Source: Sulfurirhabdus sp043759595
Lineage (GTDB): Bacteria > Pseudomonadota > Gammaproteobacteria > Burkholderiales > SMCO01
Assembly: GCA_043759595.1 (NCBI GenBank)
Contig: JAYVLG010000204.1
Span: 8,082-72,081, forward strand
Length of the DNA stretch: 64,000 bases
Reading direction: 5' to 3'
Part shown: positions 16,590 to 26,216 of the stretch, one piece after another
How positions within the stretch are numbered: the stretch's first letter is position 1
How the letters are laid out: every line of letters starts with the position of its first letter
Translations under genes and position numbers: made by a program
Notes under the pieces: generated by a model
The model's database searches: none
What the model was told of the DNA's origin: nothing
The model's input: only the letters and a program-made list of their open reading frames with translations

Positions 16590-18374
16590 ATGATGCGTAC
16601 TCATTATTGCGGTGAAGTGAACCGTGAACATTTACAGCAAACCGTAACTTTCTGTGGTTGGGCGCATCGTCGTCGTGATCATGGCGGGGTGATTTTTATT
16701 GATCTGCGCGATCGCGAGGGTCTGGTGCAGGTAGTGTGCAATCCGGAACAAATAGAGACTTTCAAGGCGGCAGAAGGTATTCGTAATGAGTTCGTGCTGA
16801 AGGTGACAGGTGTCGTGCGTGCACGCCCGGATGGGACAGTAAACGCTAACTTACCTACTGGTGAAATAGAAGTAGTAGCCCAGGAAATTGAAGTGCTCAA
16901 TCCTTCGCTTACTCCGCCATTCCTACTGGATGATGAGCAGCTGAGCGAGAATGTTCGGCTTACACACCGCTATCTGGATTTGCGTCGCCCTGTGATGCAG
17001 TCTAATCTCAAGTTGCGTTACCGTGTGGCAAAAACCATGCGTGATTACCTCGATACCCATGGTTTCATGGAAATTGAAACGCCGATGCTGACGCGCTCGA
17101 CTCCGGAAGGTGCGCGGGATTATCTGGTGCCGTCACGTGTGCATGCAGGTTCTTTTTACGCTCTGCCACAATCACCGCAACTGTTTAAGCAGTTGTTGAT
17201 GGTGGCGGGATATGATCGATATTTTCAGATTACCAAGTGTTTCCGTGATGAAGATTTGCGTGCAGATCGTCAGCCTGAATTTACTCAGGTGGATATTGAA
17301 ACCTCATTCATGAGTGAGGCGGAAATCATGGACATGATAGAAGACATGTTGCGTGACATGTTCAAAAAAGTCATGGATGTAGATCTCCCTAATCCGTTCC
17401 CGCGGATGGGTTATGCGGAAGCAATGGGGCGTTACGGCTCGGATAAGCCAGATATGCGTATTGCGCTTGAAATCATCGAATTGACGGATATTATGCGTCA
17501 GGTAGATTTCAAGGTGTTCCGTGAAGCGGCAGATATGGAAGGTGGTCGTGTGGCCTGCTTACGCGTACCGCAGGGGGGTGCCATGTCACGTAAAGAAATT
17601 GATGACTACACGGATTTCGTCAAGATTTATGGTGCAAAAGGGCTGGCGTACATCAAAGTAAACGAATTGGCGAAAGGCATGGAAGGGTTGCAGTCACCTA
17701 TCCTGAAGTTCCTGACTGAGCCAGCGGTCAAGAGCATTATCGAACGCTCCGGGGCGTCGGATGGTGATTTGGTGTTTTTTGGCGCGGATAAAGCAAAAAT
17801 TGTGAATGAAGCTTTGGGTGCATTGCGTGCCAAAGTGGGACATGAACGCGGGTTTGCGTCGAAAGAATGGAAACCTCTGTGGGTGGTTGATTTCCCTATG
17901 TTCGAACTGGATGAAGGGAATAATCGCTGGCAGGCACTGCATCACCCGTTTACCTCACCGGCAGAAGGCCATGAGCACTTGCTTGAGTCCGATCCAGGCA
18001 AGGCGCTATCCAAAGCTTACGATATCGTGTTGAACGGTTGGGAAGTGGGCGGTGGTTCGGTCCGTATTCATCGTCAGGAAGTGCAGTCCAAGGTATTTCA
18101 GGCGCTCAAGATCAGCGATGAAGAGGCGCAGGAAAAATTTGGTTTCTTGCTGGATGCCCTGCAATACGGCGCGCCACCCCATGGCGGTTTGGCCTTCGGG
18201 TTGGATCGTTTAGTGGCATTGATGGTGGGTGCAGAATCTATCCGTGATGTGATTGCTTTCCCCAAAACCCAGCGTGCGAATGATTTGTTGACGCAAGCGC
18301 CGAATGTCGTGGATGAAGCGCAGTTGCGTGAATTGCATATTCGACTGCGTCAGGTAGATATTGCTAAATCCTGA
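16590..18374 (+). CDS. aspS: Aspartyl-tRNA synthetase
   Basis: About 594 aa from ATG 16590; GTG 16578 and ATG 16593 are alternatives, the family start being MRTHYCGEV. The N-terminal OB anticodon-binding domain (about 1-105) includes VTFCGWAHRRRDHGGVIFID. Class II catalytic motifs include TPEGARDYLVPSR, FRDEDLRADRQPEFTQVDIE and the motif 3 region GGLAFGLDRLVALMVG, with the bacterial GAD insertion between about 285 and 420. It charges tRNA-Asp; whether it also charges tRNA-Asn cannot be told from the sequence by eye. Confidence 0.97.
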   Translation: MMRTHYCGEVNREHLQQTVTFCGWAHRRRDHGGVIFIDLRDREGLVQVVCNPEQIETFKAAEGIRNEFVLKVTGVVRARPDGTVNANLPTGEIEVVAQEIEVLNPSLTPPFLLDDEQLSENVRLTHRYLDLRRPVMQSNLKLRYRVAKTMRDYLDTHGFMEIETPMLTRSTPEGARDYLVPSRVHAGSFYALPQSPQLFKQLLMVAGYDRYFQITKCFRDEDLRADRQPEFTQVDIETSFMSEAEIMDMIEDMLRDMFKKVMDVDLPNPFPRMGYAEAMGRYGSDKPDMRIALEIIELTDIMRQVDFKVFREAADMEGGRVACLRVPQGGAMSRKEIDDYTDFVKIYGAKGLAYIKVNELAKGMEGLQSPILKFLTEPAVKSIIERSGASDGDLVFFGADKAKIVNEALGALRAKVGHERGFASKEWKPLWVVDFPMFELDEGNNRWQALHHPFTSPAEGHEHLLESDPGKALSKAYDIVLNGWEVGGGSVRIHRQEVQSKVFQALKISDEEAQEKFGFLLDALQYGAPPHGGLAFGLDRLVALMVGAESIRDVIAFPKTQRANDLLTQAPNVVDEAQLRELHIRLRQVDIAKS

Positions 18375-18501
18375 TTAACCCGCAGAGGGTGATTTATTTT
18401 CAAAACATTTCGCTCAAACTGAACAGAGGCGGGGAGTGAATTATTCAGATGCAAGACATTTGGTGGCGCGTTCCTTTTCTTTGCAATCTTTGCGCTAAGA
18501 G

Positions 18502-18960
18502 ATGTTTGTGAGTACTTACAAAGTTCCAGTGTCCGTATTGGTGGTTATTTACACTGCGGATCTCAAGGTGTTATTGCTGGATCGGGCTGACCATCCAGGG
18601 TATTGGCAGTCGGTGACCGGCAGTCAGGATGCAGGGGAAACGCTGGAGCAAACAGCTGCCCGGGAAGTGCAGGAAGAAACGGGGATTGAAGTATCCCTAC
18701 ACCAGTTAACGGACTGGAATATCACTAACACATATGAGATCTATCCAGAATGGCGGCACCGTTATGCGCCAGGGGTGATCTCGAATACTGAACATGTGTT
18801 TGGTTTGTTGGTGCCACAATCTGTTACTGTAACTTTATCGCCCCGTGAGCACTTGCATGCCGTCTGGTTGCCATGCCAGGAAGCAGAACAGAAGGTTTTT
18901 TCTCCGAGCAACGCGGCAGCAATACAATTGCTGGCATCGAGAAATGCAACTAACGCGTGA
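18502..18960 (+). CDS. nudB: Dihydroneopterin triphosphate diphosphatase (Nudix)
   Basis: 152 aa. The complete Nudix box is seen: GSQDAGETLEQTAAREVQEE followed by TGIE. The flanking VLLLDRADHPGYWQSVTG and the position directly after aspS match NudB, which removes pyrophosphate from dihydroneopterin triphosphate in folate synthesis. The 127-base spacer after aspS holds no gene. Other Nudix substrates cannot be excluded by motif alone, but the context favours nudB. Confidence 0.85.
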   Translation: MFVSTYKVPVSVLVVIYTADLKVLLLDRADHPGYWQSVTGSQDAGETLEQTAAREVQEETGIEVSLHQLTDWNITNTYEIYPEWRHRYAPGVISNTEHVFGLLVPQSVTVTLSPREHLHAVWLPCQEAEQKVFSPSNAAAIQLLASRNATNA

Positions 18961-19087
18961 AATTTTTGACATAATCTGGTAATGTTAGTGTTTGCTTATA
19001 AAGCTCGTTTTCATATAGGTGGTCGCAGGGCAAAGCGCTCACTATAAATGGGAACGCAAGTTAACAGGATTTCTGCTGGGAGTGACA

Positions 19088-20185
19088 ATGCAAGTTAGCC
19101 CGATTGCTTTTGACCGATTCAACCAGATGCAGGATGAGGCTTGTCAGGATCGTATTCTGGCAGCCAAGGCCGAGCTGGGAGAACGTCTGGTTATTCTGGG
19201 TCATCATTATCAACGTGATGACGTATATCGGCACGCTGATTATACGGGCGATTCCCTGAAACTGTCGTATTTGGCTGCCAGTTCCAATGCTGAATATATT
19301 GTTTTTTGTGGCGTACATTTCATGGCGGAAGTGGCAGATGTATTATCTCGCCCGGAGCAAATTTCCATTTTGCCTGACCTCTCAGCAGGTTGTTCCATGG
19401 CAGACATGGCTTCACTGTCTAAAGTTACCCGTGCCTGGCGTGAGTTATCTGAAGTGCTGGATCCGGACGAAATGATTACCCCGGTGACCTATATCAATTC
19501 CGCTGCGGATTTGAAGTCTTTCTGTGGAGAACATGGCGGGATTGTTTGCACATCGACCAACGCCCGCAAAATCCTGGAATGGTCATTTTCCCGGCGCGAG
19601 AAAATCCTGTTTTTTCCTGATCAACACCTAGGGCGGAATACCGGTTACAAAATGGGGATTCCCCTGGATGAAATGGTGGTGTGGGACTTTGACCAGCCAC
19701 TTGGCGGGCTGACCCCAGAAAAAATCAAAAAAGCAAAAATGATTTTGTGGAAGGGCTTCTGTTCTGTACACCAGATGTTCCAGCCCCAGCATATTTTAAA
19801 ATTTCGAAACCAGCATCCCGACGGTTTTGTGATTTCCCATCCGGAAAATAATTTTGAAGTGTGCCAGTTATCTGATTATGTCGGTTCGACCGAGTATATT
19901 ATCCAGACTATTGCTGATGCCGAGCCGAATACTCGTTGGCTGGTTGGGACGGAGCTGAATCTGGTGAATCGTCTGGCAGATCAGTTCAAGGATCAAGGAA
20001 AAATCATTCAGTTTATGTCCCCCACGGTTTGCATGTGTTCTACTATGGCAAGAATAGATCCGCAGCATTTGGTTTGGGTACTGGAAAATCTGGTGGAAGG
20101 GAAAGTGGTGAACCAGATTAAAGTACCTCAGCAAGAGGCTGAAATGGCAAGGTTGGCTTTGCAACGCATGCTGGATGTTTCGTGA
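19088..20185 (+). CDS. nadA: Quinolinate synthase
   Basis: 365 aa from ATG 19088; an upstream in-frame start (19019) would add 23 residues without homology. NadA condenses iminoaspartate with dihydroxyacetone phosphate to quinolinate in NAD synthesis, using a [4Fe-4S] cluster. Cluster cysteines appear in DLSAGCSMADMA (C102), EHGGIVCTSTNA and the C-terminal MSPTVCMCSTMARIDPQHLV. Substrate motifs include LGHHYQRDDVYRHADYTGDS and FPDQHLGRNTGYKMGI. Confidence 0.96.
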   Translation: MQVSPIAFDRFNQMQDEACQDRILAAKAELGERLVILGHHYQRDDVYRHADYTGDSLKLSYLAASSNAEYIVFCGVHFMAEVADVLSRPEQISILPDLSAGCSMADMASLSKVTRAWRELSEVLDPDEMITPVTYINSAADLKSFCGEHGGIVCTSTNARKILEWSFSRREKILFFPDQHLGRNTGYKMGIPLDEMVVWDFDQPLGGLTPEKIKKAKMILWKGFCSVHQMFQPQHILKFRNQHPDGFVISHPENNFEVCQLSDYVGSTEYIIQTIADAEPNTRWLVGTELNLVNRLADQFKDQGKIIQFMSPTVCMCSTMARIDPQHLVWVLENLVEGKVVNQIKVPQQEAEMARLALQRMLDVS

Positions 20186-20221
20186 ACTGATTTCAATAGC
20201 AGGTGACAGCAAGGGATGCAG

Positions 20222-20986
20222 ATGGCGCATTGGATGAGATTTGAACAAAGTGGCCTGACAGGGTTTGGTATGCTGGAAGACGGGGTTATCCAGGTTTATC
20301 GGGGTGATATGTTTAATAACCCGGAAGCAACCGTTGAAACCCTTTCCCTGGGTGCAGTCAAAGTGCTGACGCCAACCGAACCAGGCAAAATGATTGTCAT
20401 GTTTAATAATTCACATGCGATCATTGCAAAAAAAAATGCAGCAATTCCGAAATATCCCCTGTTTTTTTTAAAACCCTCCAGTACTTTTCTCCCTCATAAT
20501 CAAACCATCGTGCTTCCACATCGTCATAGCTCACGTGTGGTGCTTGAGGGTGAGTTGGGGGTTGTTATCGGTAAGACTTGCAAAGATGTATCGGTTGAGC
20601 AGGCAAAAGAGGTGATTTTCGGTTATACCTGCGTCAATGATGTGACCGCGCAGGATATTGTAGAACACCCGACGTTGCCGCAACATGTATATTCAAAAGC
20701 TTTCGATTCATTCGGTGTCTTTGGTGCAGGGGTGGCAACGGATATCGATCCTTATGCATTAGAGGTTGAATCCTGGCTGAACGGGAAGCAATGTCAGCAA
20801 TTTTCAGTACGGGATTATGTGTTCGGTCCTTATGAACTTGTCGCTTTTCTATCTGAAATCATGACGTTGAATCCCGGTGATATCATTTCTTGTGGCACAT
20901 CTCTGGGGGTGGCGCCACTTTCTGCTGGAGATCAGGTAGAAGTGCGAATTCCGGGAGTGGGCAGTCTCGTCAACTCTGTGGCGTGA
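20222..20986 (+). CDS. Fumarylacetoacetate hydrolase family protein
   Basis: 254 aa from ATG 20222, which has AAGGG six bases upstream; ATG 20216 is too close to that site. The catalytic FAH fold is seen as LEGELGVVIGKTCKDVSVEQ (metal-binding acidic residues), GYTCVNDVTAQD and the closing LNPGDIISCGTSLGVAPLSA. Family members cleave or decarboxylate beta-keto and 2-oxo acids with Mg2+; the substrate here is not known. The N-terminal 60 residues are divergent. Confidence 0.8.
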   Translation: MAHWMRFEQSGLTGFGMLEDGVIQVYRGDMFNNPEATVETLSLGAVKVLTPTEPGKMIVMFNNSHAIIAKKNAAIPKYPLFFLKPSSTFLPHNQTIVLPHRHSSRVVLEGELGVVIGKTCKDVSVEQAKEVIFGYTCVNDVTAQDIVEHPTLPQHVYSKAFDSFGVFGAGVATDIDPYALEVESWLNGKQCQQFSVRDYVFGPYELVAFLSEIMTLNPGDIISCGTSLGVAPLSAGDQVEVRIPGVGSLVNSVA

Positions 20987-21016
20987 GTCTGTCGCCTAAT
21001 ATGCTATTCTGAGAGC

Positions 21017-21769
21017 ATGAATAGAACCCTGCATATCGCGACTTATAACATACACAAAGGGTTTTCCCATTTTAACCGGCGCATGGTAATGCACGAACTG
21101 CGTGATAGTCTGCATGCTATCCGTGCAGATGTTGTGTTTCTGCAAGAAGTGCTGGGTAACCACGATCGTCATGCCGAGCGCTACGCAAACTGGCCGGAAA
21201 AACCACAATATGAGTTTCTGGCGGATTCAGTGTGGAGCGATTTTGCCTACGGTAAAAATGCCGCTTATGATGGCGGGCACCACGGGAATGCTATTCTGAG
21301 CCGTTTTCCGATAGTCAATTGGGAAAATGAAAATATCTCTGCTCATCGTTTTGAACAGCGCGGCATGTTGCACTGCGAAATTGAAATTCCCGGTTGGGAT
21401 GAACCTTTGCACTGCGTCAACGTACATCTCGGCTTATTCGGGCGTGGCAGAAAAACACAGTTATTAGCTCTACGTAGCCGGATTGAGAAGCTGGTTCCTC
21501 CGCATCATCCCCTGATTATTGCGGGTGATTTTAATGATTGGCGCATTCAGGCTGGGGAAGTTTTATCCGGTTTGCTCAATTTGCATGAAGTTTTTGAAAG
21601 TGCCCACGGAAAACCTGCCCGAAGCTTCCCTTCGTTACTTCCCCTGTTTCATCTGGATCGAATTTACGTGCGTGGTTTTCAGGTAAAAACTGCGCAAGTG
21701 CTGCATGGCCGGCCATGGTCAAAGTATTCTGATCACGCCGCGCTTTCCGCGTCCATGATCAAGCTATGA
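21017..21769 (+). CDS. Endonuclease/exonuclease/phosphatase family protein (YbhP-like)
   Basis: 250 aa. Active-site motifs of the EEP fold are present: IATYNIHKGFSHFNRRM, VVFLQEVLGNH, GNAILSRFP, IIAGDFNDWR and SKYSDHAALSA. It overlaps the cardiolipin synthase gene by 4 bases, the same pairing as ybhP-ybhO (clsB) of enterobacteria, so a role in membrane lipid metabolism or phosphoester cleavage is plausible but not shown. Confidence 0.85.
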   Translation: MNRTLHIATYNIHKGFSHFNRRMVMHELRDSLHAIRADVVFLQEVLGNHDRHAERYANWPEKPQYEFLADSVWSDFAYGKNAAYDGGHHGNAILSRFPIVNWENENISAHRFEQRGMLHCEIEIPGWDEPLHCVNVHLGLFGRGRKTQLLALRSRIEKLVPPHHPLIIAGDFNDWRIQAGEVLSGLLNLHEVFESAHGKPARSFPSLLPLFHLDRIYVRGFQVKTAQVLHGRPWSKYSDHAALSASMIKL

Positions 21770-22938
21770 CACACTTTATTTCAGGTAATGATATAACTCT
21801 GTTGCAAAATGGTGAGGCTTATTTTCCTGCCATCATTTCAGCATTTGAACTGGCAGAGCAAGAGATTTATCTGGAAAGTTATATCTTTGAAAATGACGCA
21901 ACCGGCAAACTTGTAGCAGAAGCGCTAAAACATGCCGCAAAGCGAGGCGTAAAAACCCATGTGTTGCTAGATGGATTTGGCTCGAAAAATTTGCCGCAAT
22001 CCATGATCGATGCCATGGGCGAAGCCGGCGTGCGTGTGCTCAAGTTTCGTCCAAAAATTTCCCCGTGGACTTTCCGACGTCAGCGATTACGACGTTTGCA
22101 CCGTAAAATTGTCGTGGTGGATCAGGAAATCGCATTTGTAGGGGGTATTAACATCATTGATGATATGGATACTCCCGGGCATACGCCGCCACGCTATGAC
22201 TATGCAGTGGCTGTTAAGGGGCCACTGGTTGGATTGATTCATGCTTCAGTGCGGCATGTCTGGTCTTTGGTTTCCTGGACACATTTACACCAGGGCTGGT
22301 TGCGTGATAGAGGGGTGCCTGTTTCATCTGTAGCAAAAGGCACTATGCGTGCTGCTTTTCTGGTGAGAGATAATCTCCGGCATCGTCGCGATATTGAAGA
22401 AGCTTATCTTGATGCAATTGAAAAGGCGCAAACCGAAATTATCATCGCCAATGCTTATTTTTTGCCGGGTATGAGTTTTCGGCATGCTCTGACAGAAGCC
22501 GCGGCACGTGGCGTCCGGGTGATTCTGCTATTGCAGGGCAGGGTGGAATACTTGTTGCTGCATTATGCATCGCGGGCATTGTATGGCAATTTTCTGGAAG
22601 CAGGGATTGAAATTTACGAGTATCACAAAAGTTTTATGCATGCCAAGGTGGCTGTAATTGACGGACACTGGGCTACGGTAGGCTCGTCAAACATTGACCC
22701 ATTTAGTTTATTACTTTCCCGTGAAGCAAATGTGGTGGTGGAAGATAACGAATTCGCCATAGAATTGCGGCAAAATTTGATGCAGTCTGTGGAAACAGGT
22801 TCTCGACCTGTGCTGAAAATCAGGTGGAAGAGGCAGTTTATGCTTACTCGACTGGTGAGTTGGATAAGCTATGGCCTAGTACGATTTATGATGGGGGTTG
22901 CAGGATATGCCCGTGAAAAGAGTCACGAAAAAAACTGA
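21766..22938 (+). CDS. clsB: Cardiolipin synthase B (phospholipase D family)
   Basis: 390 aa. Two HKD motifs define the phospholipase D fold: LHRKIVVVDQEIAFVGGINI (about residues 121-140) and MHAKVAVIDGHWATVGSSNI (about 292-311). ClsB-type enzymes form cardiolipin from phosphatidylglycerol and phosphatidylethanolamine at the inner membrane. The start overlaps the EEP gene stop by 4 bases (ATGA), implying translational coupling. Confidence 0.88.
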   Translation: MTHFISGNDITLLQNGEAYFPAIISAFELAEQEIYLESYIFENDATGKLVAEALKHAAKRGVKTHVLLDGFGSKNLPQSMIDAMGEAGVRVLKFRPKISPWTFRRQRLRRLHRKIVVVDQEIAFVGGINIIDDMDTPGHTPPRYDYAVAVKGPLVGLIHASVRHVWSLVSWTHLHQGWLRDRGVPVSSVAKGTMRAAFLVRDNLRHRRDIEEAYLDAIEKAQTEIIIANAYFLPGMSFRHALTEAAARGVRVILLLQGRVEYLLLHYASRALYGNFLEAGIEIYEYHKSFMHAKVAVIDGHWATVGSSNIDPFSLLLSREANVVVEDNEFAIELRQNLMQSVETGSRPVLKIRWKRQFMLTRLVSWISYGLVRFMMGVAGYAREKSHEKN

Positions 22939-23034
22939 ACAGTTTAAAGTGTCATGGGTTTTGTTTTTAAAACCGGGTTGCAGTGGTAAAATCAGCCAAT
23001 CATATTGAGTCAAGTTTGTTGAGCAGAGGGATTT

Positions 23035-23760
23035 ATGGCGGGTCATAGTAAATGGGCAAATATCAAGCACAAAAAAGAACGTGCTGATGCCAAGCGTGGC
23101 AAAATCTTCACGCGCCTGATTAAAGAGATAACAGTTTCAGCCAGAATGGGTGGCGGAGATCCTTCAACCAACCCGCGTTTAAGGCTGGCGGTGGAAAAAG
23201 CATACGATCAGAATATGCCCAAGGATAACGTCGAGCGAGCGATCAAACGCGGCAGCGGCGATCTGGAAGGGGTGAATTACGAGGAGCTTCGCTACGAAGG
23301 TTACGGTATTGGCGGTGCTGCCGTAATGGTGGATTGTCTGACAGACAATAAAACCCGTACTGTAGCGGATGTGCGCCATGCTTTTACCAAATACGGGGGT
23401 AATTTAGGTACGGATGGTTCCGTCGCGTTTTTATTCAAGCATTGCGGCCAGATGCTGTTTTCGCCGGAAACGGATGAAGATGCATTAATGGAAGCTGCGC
23501 TGGAAGCCGGTGCAGAAGATATCATTACCAATGACGATGGCAGTATTGAAGTGATCACCGGCCCTTATGATCTTTCCTCGGTGAAAACGGCTCTGGAAAA
23601 AGCCGGGTTTAAGCCGGAAATGGCTGAAGTGACCATGAAGCCAAGTGTTGAAAACGAGTTCACTGGCGACGATGCCGTTAAAATGCAAAAGTTGCTTGAT
23701 GCTCTGGAAAGCCTGGACGACGTGCAGGATGTGTATACCTCCGCCGTCATTGATGAGTAA
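23035..23760 (+). CDS. yebC: YebC/PmpR family protein
   Basis: 241 aa starting MAGHSKWANIKHKKERADAK, the family hallmark, with LRLAVEKAYDQNMPKDNVER, YEGYGIGGAAVMVDCLTDNK and the C-terminal LLDALESLDDVQDVYTSAVI. Members are described as transcriptional regulators and, more recently, as translation factors that relieve stalling at proline-rich stretches. It sits directly before ruvC, which overlaps its last 8 bases, the widespread yebC-ruvC-ruvA-ruvB order. Confidence 0.95.
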   Translation: MAGHSKWANIKHKKERADAKRGKIFTRLIKEITVSARMGGGDPSTNPRLRLAVEKAYDQNMPKDNVERAIKRGSGDLEGVNYEELRYEGYGIGGAAVMVDCLTDNKTRTVADVRHAFTKYGGNLGTDGSVAFLFKHCGQMLFSPETDEDALMEAALEAGAEDIITNDDGSIEVITGPYDLSSVKTALEKAGFKPEMAEVTMKPSVENEFTGDDAVKMQKLLDALESLDDVQDVYTSAVIDE

Positions 23761-24298
23761 TTCAGGGAGTGCTGTCATTCGAATACTCGGGATAGATCCC
23801 GGTCTGCGTGTAACAGGATTTGGTGTGATTGATAAAACGGGCAACAAGCTCAGCTATGTTGCCAGCGGCTGTATCAGAACAGAAGCAGGATTACTGCCAC
23901 TGCGACTTAAAACCATACTCGATGGCTTGAGTGAAGTGATTGCCACTTATCATCCTGAACATGCCGCAGTTGAAGAAGTGTTTGTGAACGTCAATCCAAA
24001 ATCCACGTTGCTCTTGGGGCAGGCACGTGGTGCTGCTATTTGTGCTGCTGTATCCAGTCATTTGCTGGTGTCCGAATACACCGCATTGCAAGTAAAACAG
24101 GCTGTGGTGGGAAATGGCCATGCCAAAAAAGAACAAGTTCAGGAAATGGTCAAACGTCTGTTAAGCCTGGGTGGAGAACCTCAGGCGGATGCTGCGGATG
24201 CGCTGGCTTGTGCGATTTGTCACGCCCACGGTGGTTTGGGGCTGGGCAAGCTGGCTACTCAAGGCTATCGTGTGAAAGGGGGGCGTTTGATTGGTTAA
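23753..24298 (+). CDS. ruvC: Crossover junction endodeoxyribonuclease RuvC
   Basis: 181 aa from ATG 23753, overlapping the end of yebC by 8 bases; the longer frame upstream is a shadow of yebC. The RNase H-like fold shows its acidic residues in RILGIDPGLRVTGFGVID, the AAVEEVFVNVNPKSTLLLGQ segment and the C-terminal ADAADALACAICHAH. RuvC cuts Holliday junctions moved by RuvAB. About 97 bases without a gene separate it from ruvA. Confidence 0.95.
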   Translation: MSNSGSAVIRILGIDPGLRVTGFGVIDKTGNKLSYVASGCIRTEAGLLPLRLKTILDGLSEVIATYHPEHAAVEEVFVNVNPKSTLLLGQARGAAICAAVSSHLLVSEYTALQVKQAVVGNGHAKKEQVQEMVKRLLSLGGEPQADAADALACAICHAHGGLGLGKLATQGYRVKGGRLIG

Positions 24299-24395
24299 TT
24301 CAAATAAACAGATTGATCGGAACTTTATCGATATTCTTGCTTCCAACTATCAGAGTTTTTCTGTGTATCAGTACTGTAATAAGGCGTGTAATTAG

Positions 24396-24977
24396 ATGAT
24401 AGGCAGAATATCCGGCAAGCTTCTGGAAAAAAATCCTCCGCAAATATTGGTTGATGTCAGTGGCGTGGGCTATGAAATTGATGTGCCCATGAGTACCTTT
24501 TACAATTTGCCGGTTTTGGGCGCAGATGTGGTGTTGCATACGCAATTAATCGTGCGTGAGGATGCGCATCTATTGTATGGGTTTGGTACGGATGCCGAAC
24601 GTAAAACGTTTCGTCAATTGCTGAAAGTGAGCGGTGTTGGTGCAAAAATGGCATTGGCCGTATTGAGTGGCTTAAGCGTTAGCGACTTATCGCAGGTAGT
24701 GGCATCTCAGGATGCGGGCAGACTGACAAAAGTGCCCGGTGTAGGTAAAAAAACCGCAGAGCGCCTGTTGCTGGAATTGCGGGATAAACTGGATATCAGT
24801 GTGGCTATGGCCATCGGTGCGACAGTGGTTGATGATCAGGGGAGCGATGTTCTCAATGCCTTGTTGTCATTAGGTTATAATGAAAAAGAAGCAGTGTGGG
24901 CAGTCAAGCAATTGCCTGCAGGTTTGGGCGTATCAGATGGTATCAGGCAAGCTTTGAAATTCTTGTCGAAAGCATAG
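24396..24977 (+). CDS. ruvA: Holliday junction DNA helicase subunit RuvA
   Basis: 193 aa beginning MIGRISGKLLEKNPPQILVD, with the helix-hairpin-helix motifs LLKVSGVGAKMALAVLSGL and LTKVPGVGKKTAERLLLELR, and a C-terminal domain III (about 147-193) that contacts RuvB. RuvA holds the four-way junction as a tetramer. It lies between ruvC and ruvB, separated from ruvB by 119 bases. Confidence 0.96.
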   Translation: MIGRISGKLLEKNPPQILVDVSGVGYEIDVPMSTFYNLPVLGADVVLHTQLIVREDAHLLYGFGTDAERKTFRQLLKVSGVGAKMALAVLSGLSVSDLSQVVASQDAGRLTKVPGVGKKTAERLLLELRDKLDISVAMAIGATVVDDQGSDVLNALLSLGYNEKEAVWAVKQLPAGLGVSDGIRQALKFLSKA

Positions 24978-25096
24978 CTGTTTATAGCCATTAGTGATTA
25001 CTTGAAACGCAGGCATTGATCTGCGTGCCTGAATATATACAGTAACTGCTTATTTTTCTACTGGGTGCAAGTTAACAGAATCGCAATTCAAACTTT

Positions 25097-26140
25097 ATGA
25101 TTGAAACAGACCGTTTAATTACCGCTGCACCCATTTCCCCAAAAGAAGAAGCCCAAGAACGGGCTCTACGTCCGAAGCAACTGGACGAATATGTCGGCCA
25201 GGAAAAAATTCGTGGCCAGTTGCAGATATTTATTGAAGCTGCACGAAATCGTAGTGAGTCGTTAGATCATGTCCTGCTTTTCGGCCCGCCAGGGTTGGGT
25301 AAAACGACGCTGGCGCACATTATCGCCAGAGAAATGGGCGTGAATCTACGTCAGACTTCAGGCCCGGTGCTGGAGCGAGCCGGAGATCTGGCCGCGCTGT
25401 TAACGAACCTGGAACCTAATGACGTATTGTTTATCGATGAAATTCATCGCTTAAGCCCCGTCGTGGAAGAGATTTTATATCCGGCTCTGGAAGATTTTCA
25501 GCTGGATATCATGATTGGTGAAGGTCCGGCAGCGCGTTCCGTCAAGCTGGATTTGCCACCGTTTACCCTGGTTGGCGCAACCACCCGGGCAGGTATGCTT
25601 ACCAATCCGCTGCGCGATCGCTTTGGCATCGTGGCAAGACTGGAGTTCTATACACCCGAAGAATTGAAAAAAATTGTGACCCGTTCTGCCGGGTTGCTGA
25701 ATGTGGAAATTTCTGGCGAAGGTTCGATGGAAATTGCCCGACGTTCCCGTGGCACGCCGCGTATTGCTAATCGGTTGTTACGTCGTGTCAGGGATTATGC
25801 GGAAGTCAAAGCGGATGGAGATGTAAGTCGTGAGGTGGCAGATGCCGCTTTGCTGATGCTGGATGTGGATGTGATCGGCCTTGATGTCATGGACCGAAAA
25901 CTGCTCCAGACAGTCATTGAAAAATTTGGTGGCGGACCTGTGGGTGTTGATAACCTCGCAGCCGCAATTGGTGAAGAACGAGATACCATTGAAGATGTAT
26001 TGGAACCGTACCTGATTCAGCAAGGTTATCTGCAGCGTACGACACGGGGACGCATTGCCACTGCTTCGGCTTATCGGCATTTTGGATTTGCAGTACCTGG
26101 TGGTCAGGTAGCCGGCGACTTGTGGGACGAATCTCAGTGA
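25097..26140 (+). CDS. ruvB: Holliday junction DNA helicase subunit RuvB
   Basis: 347 aa AAA+ motor. Motifs: RPKQLDEYVGQEKIRGQLQI, Walker A FGPPGLGKTTLAHI, Walker B LFIDEIHRLSP, sensor GATTRAGMLTNPLRDRFGI, and the C-terminal winged helix ending in RTTRGRIATASAYRHFG. It drives branch migration with RuvA. It is followed after 76 bases by ybgC, opening the Tol-Pal operon. Confidence 0.97.
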   Translation: MIETDRLITAAPISPKEEAQERALRPKQLDEYVGQEKIRGQLQIFIEAARNRSESLDHVLLFGPPGLGKTTLAHIIAREMGVNLRQTSGPVLERAGDLAALLTNLEPNDVLFIDEIHRLSPVVEEILYPALEDFQLDIMIGEGPAARSVKLDLPPFTLVGATTRAGMLTNPLRDRFGIVARLEFYTPEELKKIVTRSAGLLNVEISGEGSMEIARRSRGTPRIANRLLRRVRDYAEVKADGDVSREVADAALLMLDVDVIGLDVMDRKLLQTVIEKFGGGPVGVDNLAAAIGEERDTIEDVLEPYLIQQGYLQRTTRGRIATASAYRHFGFAVPGGQVAGDLWDESQ

Positions 26141-26216
26141 AAAGTATGCATGGCAGCTGTAAAAAAGGGGACATTCAAACCTGCCATGCTTATTTGGAAA
26201 AAGGTTTGTTGTTTGC